Origin: Pseudomonas fluorescens
Lineage (GTDB): Bacteria > Pseudomonadota > Gammaproteobacteria > Pseudomonadales > Pseudomonadaceae
Direction of reading: 5' to 3'
DNA length: 64,000 nt
Assembly (NCBI GenBank): GCA_902825215.1
Contig: LR782234.1
Location: 2,170,001-2,234,000 of the forward strand
Positions 41,442 to 51,715 of the stretch are shown piece by piece. The first letter of the stretch is position 1. The number at the start of each line of letters is the position of its first letter. The notes under the pieces were generated by a model that was given only the letters and a program-made list of their open reading frames with translations, was not told where the DNA came from and searched no databases. The position numbers were made by a program, and so were the translations under genes.

Positions 41442-44128
41442 GTTGCTGGATTCGACTGGGCATAGAGCCGACTAACGACGAAACCCTGATTCGCAGCGCC
41501 TACCGCGCCCGTTTGCCGGCACATCATCCGGAAACCGACCCGGAAGGTTTTCAGGCGTTACGCATGGCCTACGAGAGCGCCCTGCGTCTGGCCCGTGATG
41601 AGGAGGAAGAGGCTGAAGACGAGACCGACACTGCACAAACCAATGTCGTTCGGGCGCCTCAAGCTTTCCTGGATTTCTGTGCGCTGCTGGATGATCCCGC
41701 GCGCCGGTTCAATTACGCGGCATGGCAGGCATTCATCCGGACGCTGGATGACTTGTCACTGGAGGTTTTCGATGACCTCAACTGGGGCTTGTACCACCGA
41801 CTTTCCGGCGCCGGTCCGTTGTCCTACCGTTGTGCGAATCTGTTGGCGCAACGCATGGCCTGGGACCAGCAATTGTTGGATTTGGCATTCGACGATGCGC
41901 AAGCGGTAGAAGGCTTTTTGCAGCGCATCAAAACGCCCGACCCGTTCGACACGGATCTGATGAGCGCTTGGTCAGAGCCGGCACAGACCGAGTCGCTGTG
42001 GTATGCCCGTAGCCTCGATTTCATATTTACTCAGCGTCCTCTTCACGAGTTCGCAGATTTCGCCAGTCGGCACACGTGTCTGCCGTTGCCCAATGATGCC
42101 GCGTACCTCAAGCGTCTGCTGGTGCAGTTCACCCAAGCGGGGATGGGCGCGCTGACATTCCTGCAGTGCTGTGCCGAACAGCACGATGCCGCGCCGGATA
42201 ACGTCGACTGGCTGTACCTGCTGGCGTGTCAGTACAGTCTGTTGGGGCACGACGATCAAGCGTTTCCATGCTGGATTCGGCTCTGGAGCGAACATCGCCA
42301 TCCCGCGGCCGAGAGTCGCTTGCTGGAGCTGTGTGCGAAGCGTCAGCCAACCTTTCTGCCGTTGCTGATTCAGGCCTTCGATCGTCTGGAGGACTGCGCC
42401 GTTTGGCCGGGCGATCTGGGTGCTGAGTGCCAAATGTATGGCAGTCCGTCACAACGGCCCGAGACGTTGACCCGCTGGTTGGGTGTCGGACGGCTCAAAC
42501 TTGATACGCTGGCGCAGAGCTTTGTTGATTGGCGCATGGCGGGCGACGAGCTGCCGTTGCTCGCGCAGTTGATCGGCGAAAACCACGACAGCCGTTTGCT
42601 GCGTCTGTACCGGCACGCCTGGGCGCTGCATCGCGGTGATTCGGCCTTGTTGCAGCAGATTGTCGACGAACCGCTCCCGGTCGACGCGCTGGAATGCCTG
42701 GTTTTGAGCGGCCTCAAGTATCAGGCCAGGCAACATCTGCATTGGCTGGCCAAGGCGCCTGTTGCGCAGGCCATGAGCGCTTTCACTGACTCGCAAACAC
42801 TTTCACCGCAATTGCCGCTCGCGTTGTCCGAAGGTGCGCTGCATAAAGTTTGTCGTCTGTGGTTGCAGCGCTTGCGGCCCTATAGCGACACGGCTCTTGC
42901 ACGCATTGCCGACGCGTTCGAACTGAGTGCGGTCAAAGACGGCAATGACCTCTCGGAGCTTGATCTCATGCTCCAGTTGAGTCGGCGCGCGACAGGTTTG
43001 CCGCCGATCGGGTTGGGAGCGGCCGCATGGGAGTGGCACGCTCAGACAGTGTTTCTGCTGGCATTGCTGGAGCAACCCGAGCGCTGGCTGCAGTTGATTG
43101 ATGCACAGTGTCTGGAGCGTTTGCCGTTCAATCCAGCTCACCCCTTGAACAGGCTGCAGCCATTGTTGCGGCGCTTGCTGCGTGAGCAGGGCAATTGCAT
43201 CGGTTTGCTGGGCTGGTTGCAGGGAGATGATCCCGTACACGGCTTGCTGATGCAGCGATTGTTCAGCGTGCAGCAGGCACTCGACAGTGCGCGATTGCCG
43301 GCCAACAGCCTGCTTTACACCTGCGTCGAAAGCGACCGTGCCGCGTGCGGCGACGATCTGCTGGGCTTGTTGATGTTCTGGGGCGTGCTCTATCACGACC
43401 CAAGCCTGGGCGCGGAGCAACATCGGGCATTGTTGCAATCGATCGCAGCGGTCACGTGCGAGGACGACTGGTTCGAAGGTTTTCGTGATGGTCTGATCAA
43501 GGGCGAACCGGTGTGGCCGCCGCGCAAGGTATTGGCAGACTTCGGTGTCGACAAACTGTTGACCTACGAGGCGCTGGATGCGCTGAAAAGCTTGATTCGC
43601 TACGGCGCTGCGGGTGTGCCAAAAACGCGAGTATTGCGCCAGTTGCAGCAGGGCAAGGATGACGTTGAGAACAGCGTGGGCATGCGCCTGGCCCTGTGTG
43701 CGTTGCTCTCTTGGTCGGAACGTTTATTGCTGGCCAACAGTGATGTTCAGCCAGTACCGGCGAAGGCTTTCTGGCGCCTCGGATCGCGGTTGGGGCGCAA
43801 GAGTTTTATCGCTCAGGTCGTGGGATGCGTCGTGACAGCACCGATAGCCGGGCTGATAACGGGTACGACGATCGGCGGGATTATCATCTTGTTGCTGGGC
43901 GTTCTACTGTTGTTCGCGGCCGTGCTGCGACGGTTGCATGACATGGGCCGTGGTATTCCCACGCTGCTGATATTTCTTGGGCTGTCGCCGTTTCTGCCAT
44001 TCCTGCCGCTGGTGTTGTTCGGGTTTCCCGGAGACAAGTTGCCCAATCGTTATGGCGTGCCGCCGGACAGCGGGGAAGATATGTTGTCCGGCGGGCTGCA
44101 AGCGGCTTTACGACGACTGAATGGCTAA
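41438..44128 (+). CDS. J-domain membrane protein with C-terminal DUF805 (DjlB/DjlC-like N-terminus)
   Basis: 896 residues. The N-terminal J-like domain (about 1-50) reads CWIRLGIEPTNDETLIRSAY and AHHPETDPEGFQAL, so the HPD motif is HPE. An acidic linker (EEEEAEDETD) leads to a long helical, Leu/Trp-rich region without a known domain (about 65-770). A C-terminal DUF805 membrane domain (about 775-885) has FWRLGSRLGRKSFIAQ, two or three hydrophobic helices, RRLHDMGRG and NRYG. Probable membrane-bound co-chaperone for the convergent HscC protein. The 3' ends of the two genes overlap by 4 nt. Confidence 0.78.
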   Translation: MSCWIRLGIEPTNDETLIRSAYRARLPAHHPETDPEGFQALRMAYESALRLARDEEEEAEDETDTAQTNVVRAPQAFLDFCALLDDPARRFNYAAWQAFIRTLDDLSLEVFDDLNWGLYHRLSGAGPLSYRCANLLAQRMAWDQQLLDLAFDDAQAVEGFLQRIKTPDPFDTDLMSAWSEPAQTESLWYARSLDFIFTQRPLHEFADFASRHTCLPLPNDAAYLKRLLVQFTQAGMGALTFLQCCAEQHDAAPDNVDWLYLLACQYSLLGHDDQAFPCWIRLWSEHRHPAAESRLLELCAKRQPTFLPLLIQAFDRLEDCAVWPGDLGAECQMYGSPSQRPETLTRWLGVGRLKLDTLAQSFVDWRMAGDELPLLAQLIGENHDSRLLRLYRHAWALHRGDSALLQQIVDEPLPVDALECLVLSGLKYQARQHLHWLAKAPVAQAMSAFTDSQTLSPQLPLALSEGALHKVCRLWLQRLRPYSDTALARIADAFELSAVKDGNDLSELDLMLQLSRRATGLPPIGLGAAAWEWHAQTVFLLALLEQPERWLQLIDAQCLERLPFNPAHPLNRLQPLLRRLLREQGNCIGLLGWLQGDDPVHGLLMQRLFSVQQALDSARLPANSLLYTCVESDRAACGDDLLGLLMFWGVLYHDPSLGAEQHRALLQSIAAVTCEDDWFEGFRDGLIKGEPVWPPRKVLADFGVDKLLTYEALDALKSLIRYGAAGVPKTRVLRQLQQGKDDVENSVGMRLALCALLSWSERLLLANSDVQPVPAKAFWRLGSRLGRKSFIAQVVGCVVTAPIAGLITGTTIGGIIILLLGVLLLFAAVLRRLHDMGRGIPTLLIFLGLSPFLPFLPLVLFGFPGDKLPNRYGVPPDSGEDMLSGGLQAALRRLNG

Positions 44129-45816
44129 AGACGCAGCTCATCCAGGGCGTCATTCAGCGCAGAGCGCTGGTTGGCGATCTCGGCGGATTGCTGGCCGCCG
44201 AGCACTGTGCTGAAGCTGTGCAACCATTCGGCAATCTGCTCGCGCTGGCTGCCCAGACTTTGCATCCATGCTCGCTCCAGCCGCGCCAGTAACGTACGGT
44301 TGGGCAAAGCGTCGCGTGGGTGCACTTTCAGCGTCGAAAGACGATCGCGGCTGGCCTCTCGGTCCTGTTCGTCCAGACCGGTGGGGCTGCGGTCGATGAT
44401 GTGGCTGTGACGTTCGCCTGTGTTGAGCGGCGTGACGTCAACTTCAAGCAGGCCATTGATGTCATAGCTGAAACGCACGTCCAGCGCTTGTATGTCTTCG
44501 CTGGGCTGCAAGGCGACATCGAAGGCATCAATCAGAATGTTGTCGCGTACCCATGGCCGCTCACCCTGGTAAACCGCAATCCGGATCAACGCTTGCCGTG
44601 GATGAACCGTGTAGTAACGCTCGACTCTAGAGGTCGGAATAATGGTGTTGCGTTCTATGATTGGTGAAAAGGCGCCTTCGATGCCTTTGCCGCGCAGGGT
44701 TTCGATGCCCAGCGTATAAGGACAGACATCCGTCAGAATCAACTCCTCGACCGCACCGTCGCGCGCCTTGCACGCTGCCTGCGTCGCCGCACCCAGCGCG
44801 ACGATGGTGTCCGGATCGAGATGCCGGTAAGGCAGGCGCCCGAACAGCGTGGCGACCATTTGCTGCACCGCCGGCATGCGCGTTGCGCCACCGACCAGGA
44901 CCAGGCTGTCGAGGTCGCGCGGTTTTAACCGGGCATCGCGCAGGGCCTGTTCGATCGGTGCGCGCAAGCGGGCGAGCAGTGGTTCCCAGATCTTTACGGC
45001 GGTGGCTTCGTCCAGCGCCCATTCGAACGTCTGCTCGGCATGCCGCCAGCTCAACTGCTGCGCGCCTTCGCCGAGTTTGCATTTCAGCTGTTCCAGCGCA
45101 TCACCGAGGCTGGCCATGGCTTGCGCATCGATCTGCGTCGCGTCCAGTTGCCAGTGCTTGAGGCAGGCCTGCAGCAGGGCGGCAGTGAAGTCTTCGCCGC
45201 CAAGGAAGTTGTCGCCGGTGGAGGCGTGCACTTCGATCAGCGGCAATGCGTATTCGAGCACGGTGACGTCGAACGTGCCGCCGCCGAGATCGAAAATCAG
45301 CGTGCGTTCGAACTTCTGTTCGTGCAGGCCGTACGCCATCGCGGCAGCGGTCGGTTCATTGATCAGGCGCGTCACGGACAGCCCGGCCAGTTCGGCGGCG
45401 AACAAGGTGCGCTTGCGCTGCTCGTCACTGAAATATGCCGGTACGGAAATGACCGCTTCTGTGACTGTTTGGCCGAGAAAGGCTTCCGCGTCTTGCTTGA
45501 GTGAGCCAAGTACCAGCGCCGACAACTCTTCCGGGCTGAACTGGCGAGAGCCGAGCTGGATTTGCCTGTCGCTGCCCATGAAGCGCTTGAACGCGGCGGC
45601 AGTGCGTCCCGGGTGCGTGGTCAGGCGGGCGCGGGCGGCTTTGCCAACCAGAATCGTCTCGTCTTCATCAAGGCTGACCACCGACGGTGTCAGCACATCG
45701 CCGAGGGCGTTGGGTATCAGTTCGGCGCGGCCTTCACGCCAGACGGCGATCAAGCTGTTGGTGGTGCCAAGGTCGATGCCCAACAGGGCCGGGCGGGGAA
45801 GGGATGCATCCTGCAT
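44125..45816 (-). CDS. hscC: Hsp70 family chaperone HscC
   Basis: Specialised Hsp70 of 563 residues, the short HscC size. ATPase domain: LLGIDLGTTNSLIAVW, NEPTAAAMAYGL, LIFDLGGGTFDVTVLE and LVGGATRMPAVQ. Substrate-binding domain from about 370 (TDVCPYTLGIETL, NTIIPTSRVERYYT, QGERPWVRDNILI). The C-terminal lid is short and without a DnaK-type EEVD tail. Convergent with the J-domain/DUF805 gene. The neighbourhood equals that of E. coli hscC with DUF1266 and J proteins. Client proteins unknown. Confidence 0.92.
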   Translation of the reverse strand: MQDASLPRPALLGIDLGTTNSLIAVWREGRAELIPNALGDVLTPSVVSLDEDETILVGKAARARLTTHPGRTAAAFKRFMGSDRQIQLGSRQFSPEELSALVLGSLKQDAEAFLGQTVTEAVISVPAYFSDEQRKRTLFAAELAGLSVTRLINEPTAAAMAYGLHEQKFERTLIFDLGGGTFDVTVLEYALPLIEVHASTGDNFLGGEDFTAALLQACLKHWQLDATQIDAQAMASLGDALEQLKCKLGEGAQQLSWRHAEQTFEWALDEATAVKIWEPLLARLRAPIEQALRDARLKPRDLDSLVLVGGATRMPAVQQMVATLFGRLPYRHLDPDTIVALGAATQAACKARDGAVEELILTDVCPYTLGIETLRGKGIEGAFSPIIERNTIIPTSRVERYYTVHPRQALIRIAVYQGERPWVRDNILIDAFDVALQPSEDIQALDVRFSYDINGLLEVDVTPLNTGERHSHIIDRSPTGLDEQDREASRDRLSTLKVHPRDALPNRTLLARLERAWMQSLGSQREQIAEWLHSFSTVLGGQQSAEIANQRSALNDALDELRL

Positions 45817-45907
45817 GGTTGATCTCGAAGCGGCGCAAAAAACGCGACCCTACAGGCTGGCGCAAATCATGGCAATTGTTGCTCTGTTGCCATTTGCTGG
45901 CGGTGGC

Positions 45908-48900
45908 TCAGGGCAGCAACCTTTTCAGATCCTCCAGTGCCACCGGCCGACTGTGCAGATACCCCTGATACAAATGACAGCCCAGCCCCTGCAAGAACGC
46001 CAGTTGCTCCGGCGTCTCCACACCTTCGGCAATCACCTCCAGCTCCAGACTGCGTGCCATGGCGACGATCGCGCGGATGATCTCGGCATCGTTCGGGTCG
46101 GTGGTCGCGTCGCGGATGAACGACTGGTCGATTTTCAGCGTGTCCACCGGCAAGCGTTTGAGGTAAGTCAGCGATGAATAACCGGTGCCGAAATCGTCCA
46201 TGGCAAAACTGACGCCGAGCTTTTTCAAGCGGCGCATCTTGCCGATGGTGTCTTCCAGATTCTGGATGACGATGCCTTCGGTGATTTCCAGTTTCAGCAG
46301 CGAGCAGGGCAGGCCGTGGCTGGTCATGCTGTGTTCGATGCGTTCGACGAAATCGTTCTGGCGGAACTGTCGTGGACTGATGTTCACGCACAGGCTGAAA
46401 TCGAGTGGGTCGACCAGTCGCAGCGCGATCAGTTGTTTGAAGGCATTGCAGGCTTCGTCGAGGATCCAGGTGCCGACTTCGAGAATCAGCCCGCTGTCCT
46501 CCAGCACCTTGATGAACTCGGTGGGCGATTGCGCGCCCAGCTGCGGGTGGTTCCAGCGCACCAGCGCTTCGGCGCCAATGATGCGGTTGTCGCGCGCATC
46601 GACTTGCGGCTGAAAATGCACATTGAACTCGCCGCGTGACAGCGCCAGACGCAAGTCGGTCTCCATGCGCAGCCGCTCGCTCGCGGCTTTCTGCATGGTG
46701 TTGTGGTACATCTGCGTGGTGTTGCGCCCGGAGTCCTTGGCCCGATACAGGGCGATGTCGGCGCGTTTGAGCAGGTCGGTCGGCGTCGAGCCGTGATCGG
46801 GAATCAGTGCTACACCGATGCTCGGCGTCACTTGCAGGCGCTGACCGTCGAGGAACATCGGCTCGGAGAGCAATTCGCGAATGGTGTCAGCCAGCGCGCG
46901 CACCTGTTCGCTGACGTCACTGCGCGAGCCTTCGAGGCCGCTCAGTAGCACGACGAACTCGTCGCCACCGAGGCGCGCGACCGTGTCTTCCATGCGCACG
47001 CTGGCTTCGAGGCGCGCGGTGATGATTTTCAGCACGGTGTCGCCGACCGGATGCCCCAGCGAATCGTTGATGTGCTTGAAGTGGTCAAGATCGAGAAACA
47101 GCAGGGCGCCACGCAGGTTGTGACGCTTGAGCAGGGCGATCTGCTGGCTCAGGCGATCCATCAGCAAGGCGCGGTTGGGCAGGTTGGTCAGTGGGTCGTG
47201 ATAGGCCAGATGGCGGATCTGCGCTTCGGCGTTTTTCAGCAGGCTGACATCGCGCGCGGTCAGCAGCAGGCAGGCGGTTTCGTTGAGGGTGATCGGCTCG
47301 ACCGAGACCTCGACGGTCAGCAACTCCCCGCGCTTGTTACGCCCGAGCATTTCCTGGTGATGCACGCGACCCTTGATCTGCAACTCGGCGAGCAATGCCG
47401 AGCGCTGTTTTTCCTCGGCCCAGATGCCGACCTGATACACGGTTTTGCCCACCACTTCGTCGGCGCGATAGCCGGTCAGTCGGCAAAAACCGTCGTTGAC
47501 CTCCAGATAGCGCCCCGTGTCGCGTTCGGTGATGGTGATGGCGTCCGGGCTGGAATGAAACGCCTTGGCAAATTTTTCCTCGCTGGCCTTCAGCGCCGCT
47601 TCGGAGCGCTGTTGCTGAGTGATATCGCGCAACGTGGTGACGATGCATGGCTGATTGCCAACGCTGATCTGCCGACTGGAAATCACACAGGTCAGCGACT
47701 GGCCGTCCTTGTGCTGGACGATGATCGCGACATTGCTCAAGCCCTGCTCGCGGATCACCCGTTCAATGCGTTGCAGGCTTTTTGCCGAGGCGTCCCACAG
47801 GCCGATTTCTTCGGCGGTGTGGCCAATTACGTCAGCGGCGCTCCAGCCGAACGTCTGGGTGAAACTGGAGTTGATCTCGATGAACTGGCCGGTTTCCTGG
47901 CGGGTGACGCAGATCGGGTCCGGGCTGACCTGAAACAGCGTGGCGAATTTTTCTTCCGAGGCCACCAGGCGCTGCTCGCGCTCAACCTGATCGGTGATGT
48001 CCAGCAGCGTCCCGGCCATGCGCAGCGGCGCGCCATTGTCATCGCGATACAGGCGCGCGCGGCTCTCCAGATAGCGCGAGCTGCCGTCCGGCAGTTGTAC
48101 CCGATAAGTCAGCTGATAATTACCTGCCGGGCCTTCGCGCAGGCTGCGGTAGGCGTCGCGCATGCTATCGCGCTCTTCGCCGGGCACACCTTCGAAAAAC
48201 GCCTCGAATGATTCATGAAACGGAATCGGGTCGAGCCCGTGCAATTGCGCGGCCCGTGCCGAGCCGTAGAGCATGCCGCTGGGGATGTGCCAGTCCCAGG
48301 TGCCGAGCTGCGCCGAATCGAGCGCCAGGTCGAGGCGTTCCTGGCTGTCTTTCAGGGCCAGCTCGGCGGCTTTGCGTTCGGTGGTGTCGAGAAAAGTGCT
48401 GAGCAGGTAAGGCTGGCCTTCGAGTTCGACTTTCTGTGCACTGAGAATGCCGTCATGCACCTGGCCATTGCTGGCGCGAAACTGCACTTCCATGCTGATC
48501 AGTTCGCCCTTGGCCTTGGTTTTTTTCACCAGTTCGACGCGCTGCTCGGGATGCACCCACAGGCCAAGTTCAAGGGTGGTCCGGCCAATGGCATTCTGCA
48601 CTGGCCAGCCGAACAGACTTTCAAAGTATTGATTGGCTTCGCTGATCAAGCCGTCTTCCTGACGGGTCAGCAGCACCATGTTGGGGCACAGGTGGAAAAG
48701 TGTGGCGAAACGTTTTTCCGAGCTGCTCAGTGCCTGTTCACGTTGACGTTGGTGGGTGATTTCGCGAATCACCCCGATCATTCGGGGGCGGCCGTTTTTG
48801 TCCGGCAGCAGGCTGCCATTGATCTCCAGCCAGTGCAGGCTGCCGTCGGGCCAGCGGATGCGGTGATGCATCGCCTGTTCCAGTGGCGCCCCGGCGATCA

Positions 48901-49186
48901 CTGCGTGGAAGGCCCGAACGGTTTTGGCCCGGTCCTCCGGTGGCAGCAGATCAAGATATTCCAGATCTTCGGGCAACGGTTGCCGCGGATCGAAGCCGAA
49001 CAGGGCCTGGGTGCCGCGCGACCAGCTGATCTGCCCGCGCTCAATGTCCCAGTACCAGGCGCCGAGCCGAGCGCCGTTGAGCGCCGCCAGCAATTGCGGC
49101 GCGCTTTCCCAGCTCTGCTCGGAGTGGCGCGGGTCAATCGCCTGGATACGCGGCATCGGCGGAGTTCGGTCAACAGATTTCGGCAT
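45908..49186 (-). CDS. Multi-PAS GGDEF-EAL c-di-GMP signalling protein
   Basis: Cytoplasmic-looking protein of 1,092 residues. Five PAS/PAC units in series span about 20-625, each ending in a PAC-type strand (GVIREITHQRQ, TFLDTTERK, GTLLDITDQ, TTLRDITQQ, LTARDVSLLK). GGDEF is intact (DPLTNLPNRALL, ARLGGDEFVVLL), followed by EAL (EALVRWNHPQ, VNISPRQF, LEITEG, DDFGTGYSSLTYLK, IAEGVET, QGYLHSRP). All catalytic residues of both domains appear present. No membrane segment. ATG 49186 is preferred to a TTG at 49264 that would overlap the LysR gene. Sensory cues of the PAS domains unknown. Confidence 0.9.
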   Translation of the reverse strand: MPKSVDRTPPMPRIQAIDPRHSEQSWESAPQLLAALNGARLGAWYWDIERGQISWSRGTQALFGFDPRQPLPEDLEYLDLLPPEDRAKTVRAFHAVIAGAPLEQAMHHRIRWPDGSLHWLEINGSLLPDKNGRPRMIGVIREITHQRQREQALSSSEKRFATLFHLCPNMVLLTRQEDGLISEANQYFESLFGWPVQNAIGRTTLELGLWVHPEQRVELVKKTKAKGELISMEVQFRASNGQVHDGILSAQKVELEGQPYLLSTFLDTTERKAAELALKDSQERLDLALDSAQLGTWDWHIPSGMLYGSARAAQLHGLDPIPFHESFEAFFEGVPGEERDSMRDAYRSLREGPAGNYQLTYRVQLPDGSSRYLESRARLYRDDNGAPLRMAGTLLDITDQVEREQRLVASEEKFATLFQVSPDPICVTRQETGQFIEINSSFTQTFGWSAADVIGHTAEEIGLWDASAKSLQRIERVIREQGLSNVAIIVQHKDGQSLTCVISSRQISVGNQPCIVTTLRDITQQQRSEAALKASEEKFAKAFHSSPDAITITERDTGRYLEVNDGFCRLTGYRADEVVGKTVYQVGIWAEEKQRSALLAELQIKGRVHHQEMLGRNKRGELLTVEVSVEPITLNETACLLLTARDVSLLKNAEAQIRHLAYHDPLTNLPNRALLMDRLSQQIALLKRHNLRGALLFLDLDHFKHINDSLGHPVGDTVLKIITARLEASVRMEDTVARLGGDEFVVLLSGLEGSRSDVSEQVRALADTIRELLSEPMFLDGQRLQVTPSIGVALIPDHGSTPTDLLKRADIALYRAKDSGRNTTQMYHNTMQKAASERLRMETDLRLALSRGEFNVHFQPQVDARDNRIIGAEALVRWNHPQLGAQSPTEFIKVLEDSGLILEVGTWILDEACNAFKQLIALRLVDPLDFSLCVNISPRQFRQNDFVERIEHSMTSHGLPCSLLKLEITEGIVIQNLEDTIGKMRRLKKLGVSFAMDDFGTGYSSLTYLKRLPVDTLKIDQSFIRDATTDPNDAEIIRAIVAMARSLELEVIAEGVETPEQLAFLQGLGCHLYQGYLHSRPVALEDLKRLLP

Positions 49187-49260
49187 TGTGGACAGGCCTT
49201 GAGCGGATGGTGGCGTTAGGCACAGCAATCGCGGCTCTACAGGAGTAGCACAAGTCGGCC

Positions 49261-50145
49261 TCAAGTCCCTGGCAGATCGGTTTGTGCATCCAGCAAGGCC
49301 ATGAAGGCTCTTGCCGCGTTCGAGAGCGTCCGTTCGGTGTGCAGGATATAGCCTAGCTGGCGACTGAGCTGTATGCCCGGCAATGCGATGCTTGCCACTT
49401 GCTCATCCAGCATGGTGCGCGGCAACACGCTCCAGGCCAGGCCGATCGAGACCATCATTTTGATGGTTTCCAGATAATTGGTGCTCATGGCGATGTTTGG
49501 CGTCAGGCCCTGGGCCTCGAATAGCCGCTGGACGATGTGGTGGGTAAAAGTGTTGCCGCCGGGGAAAACTGCCGGATGGCCGGCAATGTCGATCAGACTG
49601 ACGGCGCCGTTATTGATCAGCGAGTGCTCCGGGGCGACCACGAAATCCAGCGGGTCGTCCCAGACTGGCGTCGCCCTCACCAGTGCATGCGGCTCCGGCG
49701 CGAGGGTGATGACGGCCAGTTCAGCGCGACCGTGGAGAATCTCTTCGTAGGCCACTTCCGAATCGAGGAACTGAATATCCAGCGCGACCTGTGGGTAGCG
49801 GCGAGTAAACTCCCTTAATAAGGGCGGCAAACGGTGCAGGCCGATGTGGTGACTGGTGGCCAGGGTCAGGCGGCCGCTGACTTCGCCGGTCAGGTTGGTC
49901 AGGGCGCGGCGGGTGTCATCCAGCACGTTGAGGATCTGATAAGCCCGTGGCAGCAGGGCGCGGCCGGCCTCGGTCAGGCCGACTTCACGGCCCAAACGGT
50001 CGAACAGGCGCACCTTCAATTGCTGCTCCAGCCCGGCGATGCGCTTGCTGATGGCCGGTTGGGTCAAGTGCAGACGCTCGCCAGCGCCGGAGAAGCTGCC
50101 GGTCTCGGCGATGGCAATAAAAGCATTCAGGTTGGCCAGATCCAT
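49261..50145 (-). CDS. LysR family transcriptional regulator divergent from leuC
   Basis: 294 residues. The N-terminal winged helix-turn-helix (MDLANLNAFIAIAETGSFSG, LTQPAISKRIAGLEQQL) is followed by the effector domain (about 90-290). Its start faces leuC across 139 bp, the classic LysR arrangement, and the intergenic region is AT-rich (AAAAAATATGAATTTGAG). A LysR gene in this place is usual in Pseudomonas. Regulation of leuCD is the natural guess, but the effector is not known. Confidence 0.88.
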   Translation of the reverse strand: MDLANLNAFIAIAETGSFSGAGERLHLTQPAISKRIAGLEQQLKVRLFDRLGREVGLTEAGRALLPRAYQILNVLDDTRRALTNLTGEVSGRLTLATSHHIGLHRLPPLLREFTRRYPQVALDIQFLDSEVAYEEILHGRAELAVITLAPEPHALVRATPVWDDPLDFVVAPEHSLINNGAVSLIDIAGHPAVFPGGNTFTHHIVQRLFEAQGLTPNIAMSTNYLETIKMMVSIGLAWSVLPRTMLDEQVASIALPGIQLSRQLGYILHTERTLSNAARAFMALLDAQTDLPGT

Positions 50146-50284
50146 TTAGTATTCCAGTCGGTTATCCAAAGCATAAAAAATATGAATTTGAGTTATTTAA
50201 TCTAACCCCATAGGATCGGCCTCACAAGCCAAAGGGTTATTGATAAGCCCAGGGCATAGAAACAAGCTGATGAGGAACAGTCTG

Positions 50285-51703
50285 ATGGCCGGCAAAACGC
50301 TGTACGACAAGCTCTGGGATTCGCATTTGGTCAAGCAGCGCGACGATGGCTCTGCGCTGATCTACATCGACCGTCACATCATTCACGAAGTGACCTCGCC
50401 GCAAGCCTTCGAAGGCCTGCGTCTGGCCGGGCGCAAGCCGTGGCGCATCGATGCCAACATCGCGACCCCGGACCACAACGTACCGACCACGCCAGAGCGC
50501 AAGGGTGGTATCGAAGCCATTGCCGACCAGGTCTCGCGTTTGCAGGTGCAGACCCTCGACGACAACTGTGATGAATACGGCATCGTCGAGTTCAAGATGA
50601 ATGACGTGCGCCAAGGCATCGTCCATGTCATCAGTCCGGAGCAGGGCGCGACCTTGCCGGGCATGACCGTGGTCTGCGGCGACTCGCACACCTCGACTCA
50701 CGGCGCATTTGGCGCGTTGGCTCATGGTATCGGCACTTCCGAGGTCGAGCATGTGCTCGCCACTCAGTGCCTGGTCGCCAAGAAAATGAAAAACATGCTG
50801 GTGCGCGTCGAAGGGCAATTGCCGTTCGGCGTGACCGCCAAGGACATCGTCCTCGCGGTGATCGGCAAGATCGGCACTGCTGGCGGTAATGGCCATGCGA
50901 TCGAATTTGCCGGCAGCGCGATTCGCGATCTGTCCGTCGAAGGCCGCATGACCATTTGCAACATGTCCATCGAAGCCGGCGCTCGCGTGGGGCTGGTGGC
51001 GGCGGATCAGAAAACCATCGATTACGTGAAAGGCCGTCCATTCGCACCGAAAGGCGCGCAGTGGGACATGGCCGTCGAAGCGTGGAAAGATCTGGTTTCC
51101 GACGCCGACGCGCAGTTCGACACCGTGGTTGAACTCGACGCCACGCAAATCAAGCCGCAAGTCAGCTGGGGCACTTCGCCGGAAATGGTTCTGGCCGTTG
51201 ATCAGAACGTGCCGGACCCGGCCAAAGAGATGGATCTGGTCAAGCGCGACTCGATCGTCCGCGCCCTGAAATACATGGGTCTGACCGCCAATCAGGCGAT
51301 CACCGACATTCAGCTCGACCGCGTATTCATCGGTTCCTGCACCAACTCGCGGATCGAAGACTTGCGCGCCGCGGCGGTGATCGCCAAGGGCCGCAAGGTG
51401 GCGTCGACCATCAAGCAAGCGATCGTCGTGCCGGGCTCCGGTCTGGTCAAGGCGCAGGCGGAAGCCGAAGGCCTGGACAAGATTTTCCTCGAAGCCGGTT
51501 TCGAATGGCGTGAGCCGGGTTGCTCGATGTGCCTGGCGATGAACCCGGACCGTTTGGAGTCCGGCGAGCATTGCGCCTCGACTTCCAACCGCAACTTTGA
51601 AGGTCGTCAAGGCGCCGGTGGCCGTACCCATCTGGTCAGCCCGGCCATGGCCGCGGCCGCAGCGGTGAACGGTCGTTTCGTCGACGTTCGTGAATTGATC
51701 TAA
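50285..51703 (+). CDS. leuC: 3-isopropylmalate dehydratase large subunit
   Basis: Leucine biosynthesis; with LeuD isomerises 2-isopropylmalate to 3-isopropylmalate by a [4Fe-4S] cluster. 472 residues. [15 protein letters not shown], cluster cysteines in [11 protein letters not shown] and [12 protein letters not shown], and C-terminal [20 protein letters not shown]. Start ATG 50285 with GAGGA at 50272-50276. leuD follows 12 nt after the stop. Confidence 0.97.
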   Translation: MAGKTLYDKLWDSHLVKQRDDGSALIYIDRHIIHEVTSPQAFEGLRLAGRKPWRIDANIATPDHNVPTTPERKGGIEAIADQVSRLQVQTLDDNCDEYGIVEFKMNDVRQGIVHVISPEQGATLPGMTVVCGDSHTSTHGAFGALAHGIGTSEVEHVLATQCLVAKKMKNMLVRVEGQLPFGVTAKDIVLAVIGKIGTAGGNGHAIEFAGSAIRDLSVEGRMTICNMSIEAGARVGLVAADQKTIDYVKGRPFAPKGAQWDMAVEAWKDLVSDADAQFDTVVELDATQIKPQVSWGTSPEMVLAVDQNVPDPAKEMDLVKRDSIVRALKYMGLTANQAITDIQLDRVFIGSCTNSRIEDLRAAAVIAKGRKVASTIKQAIVVPGSGLVKAQAEAEGLDKIFLEAGFEWREPGCSMCLAMNPDRLESGEHCASTSNRNFEGRQGAGGRTHLVSPAMAAAAAVNGRFVDVRELI

Positions 51704-51715
51704 AAGGAGCGCAGC

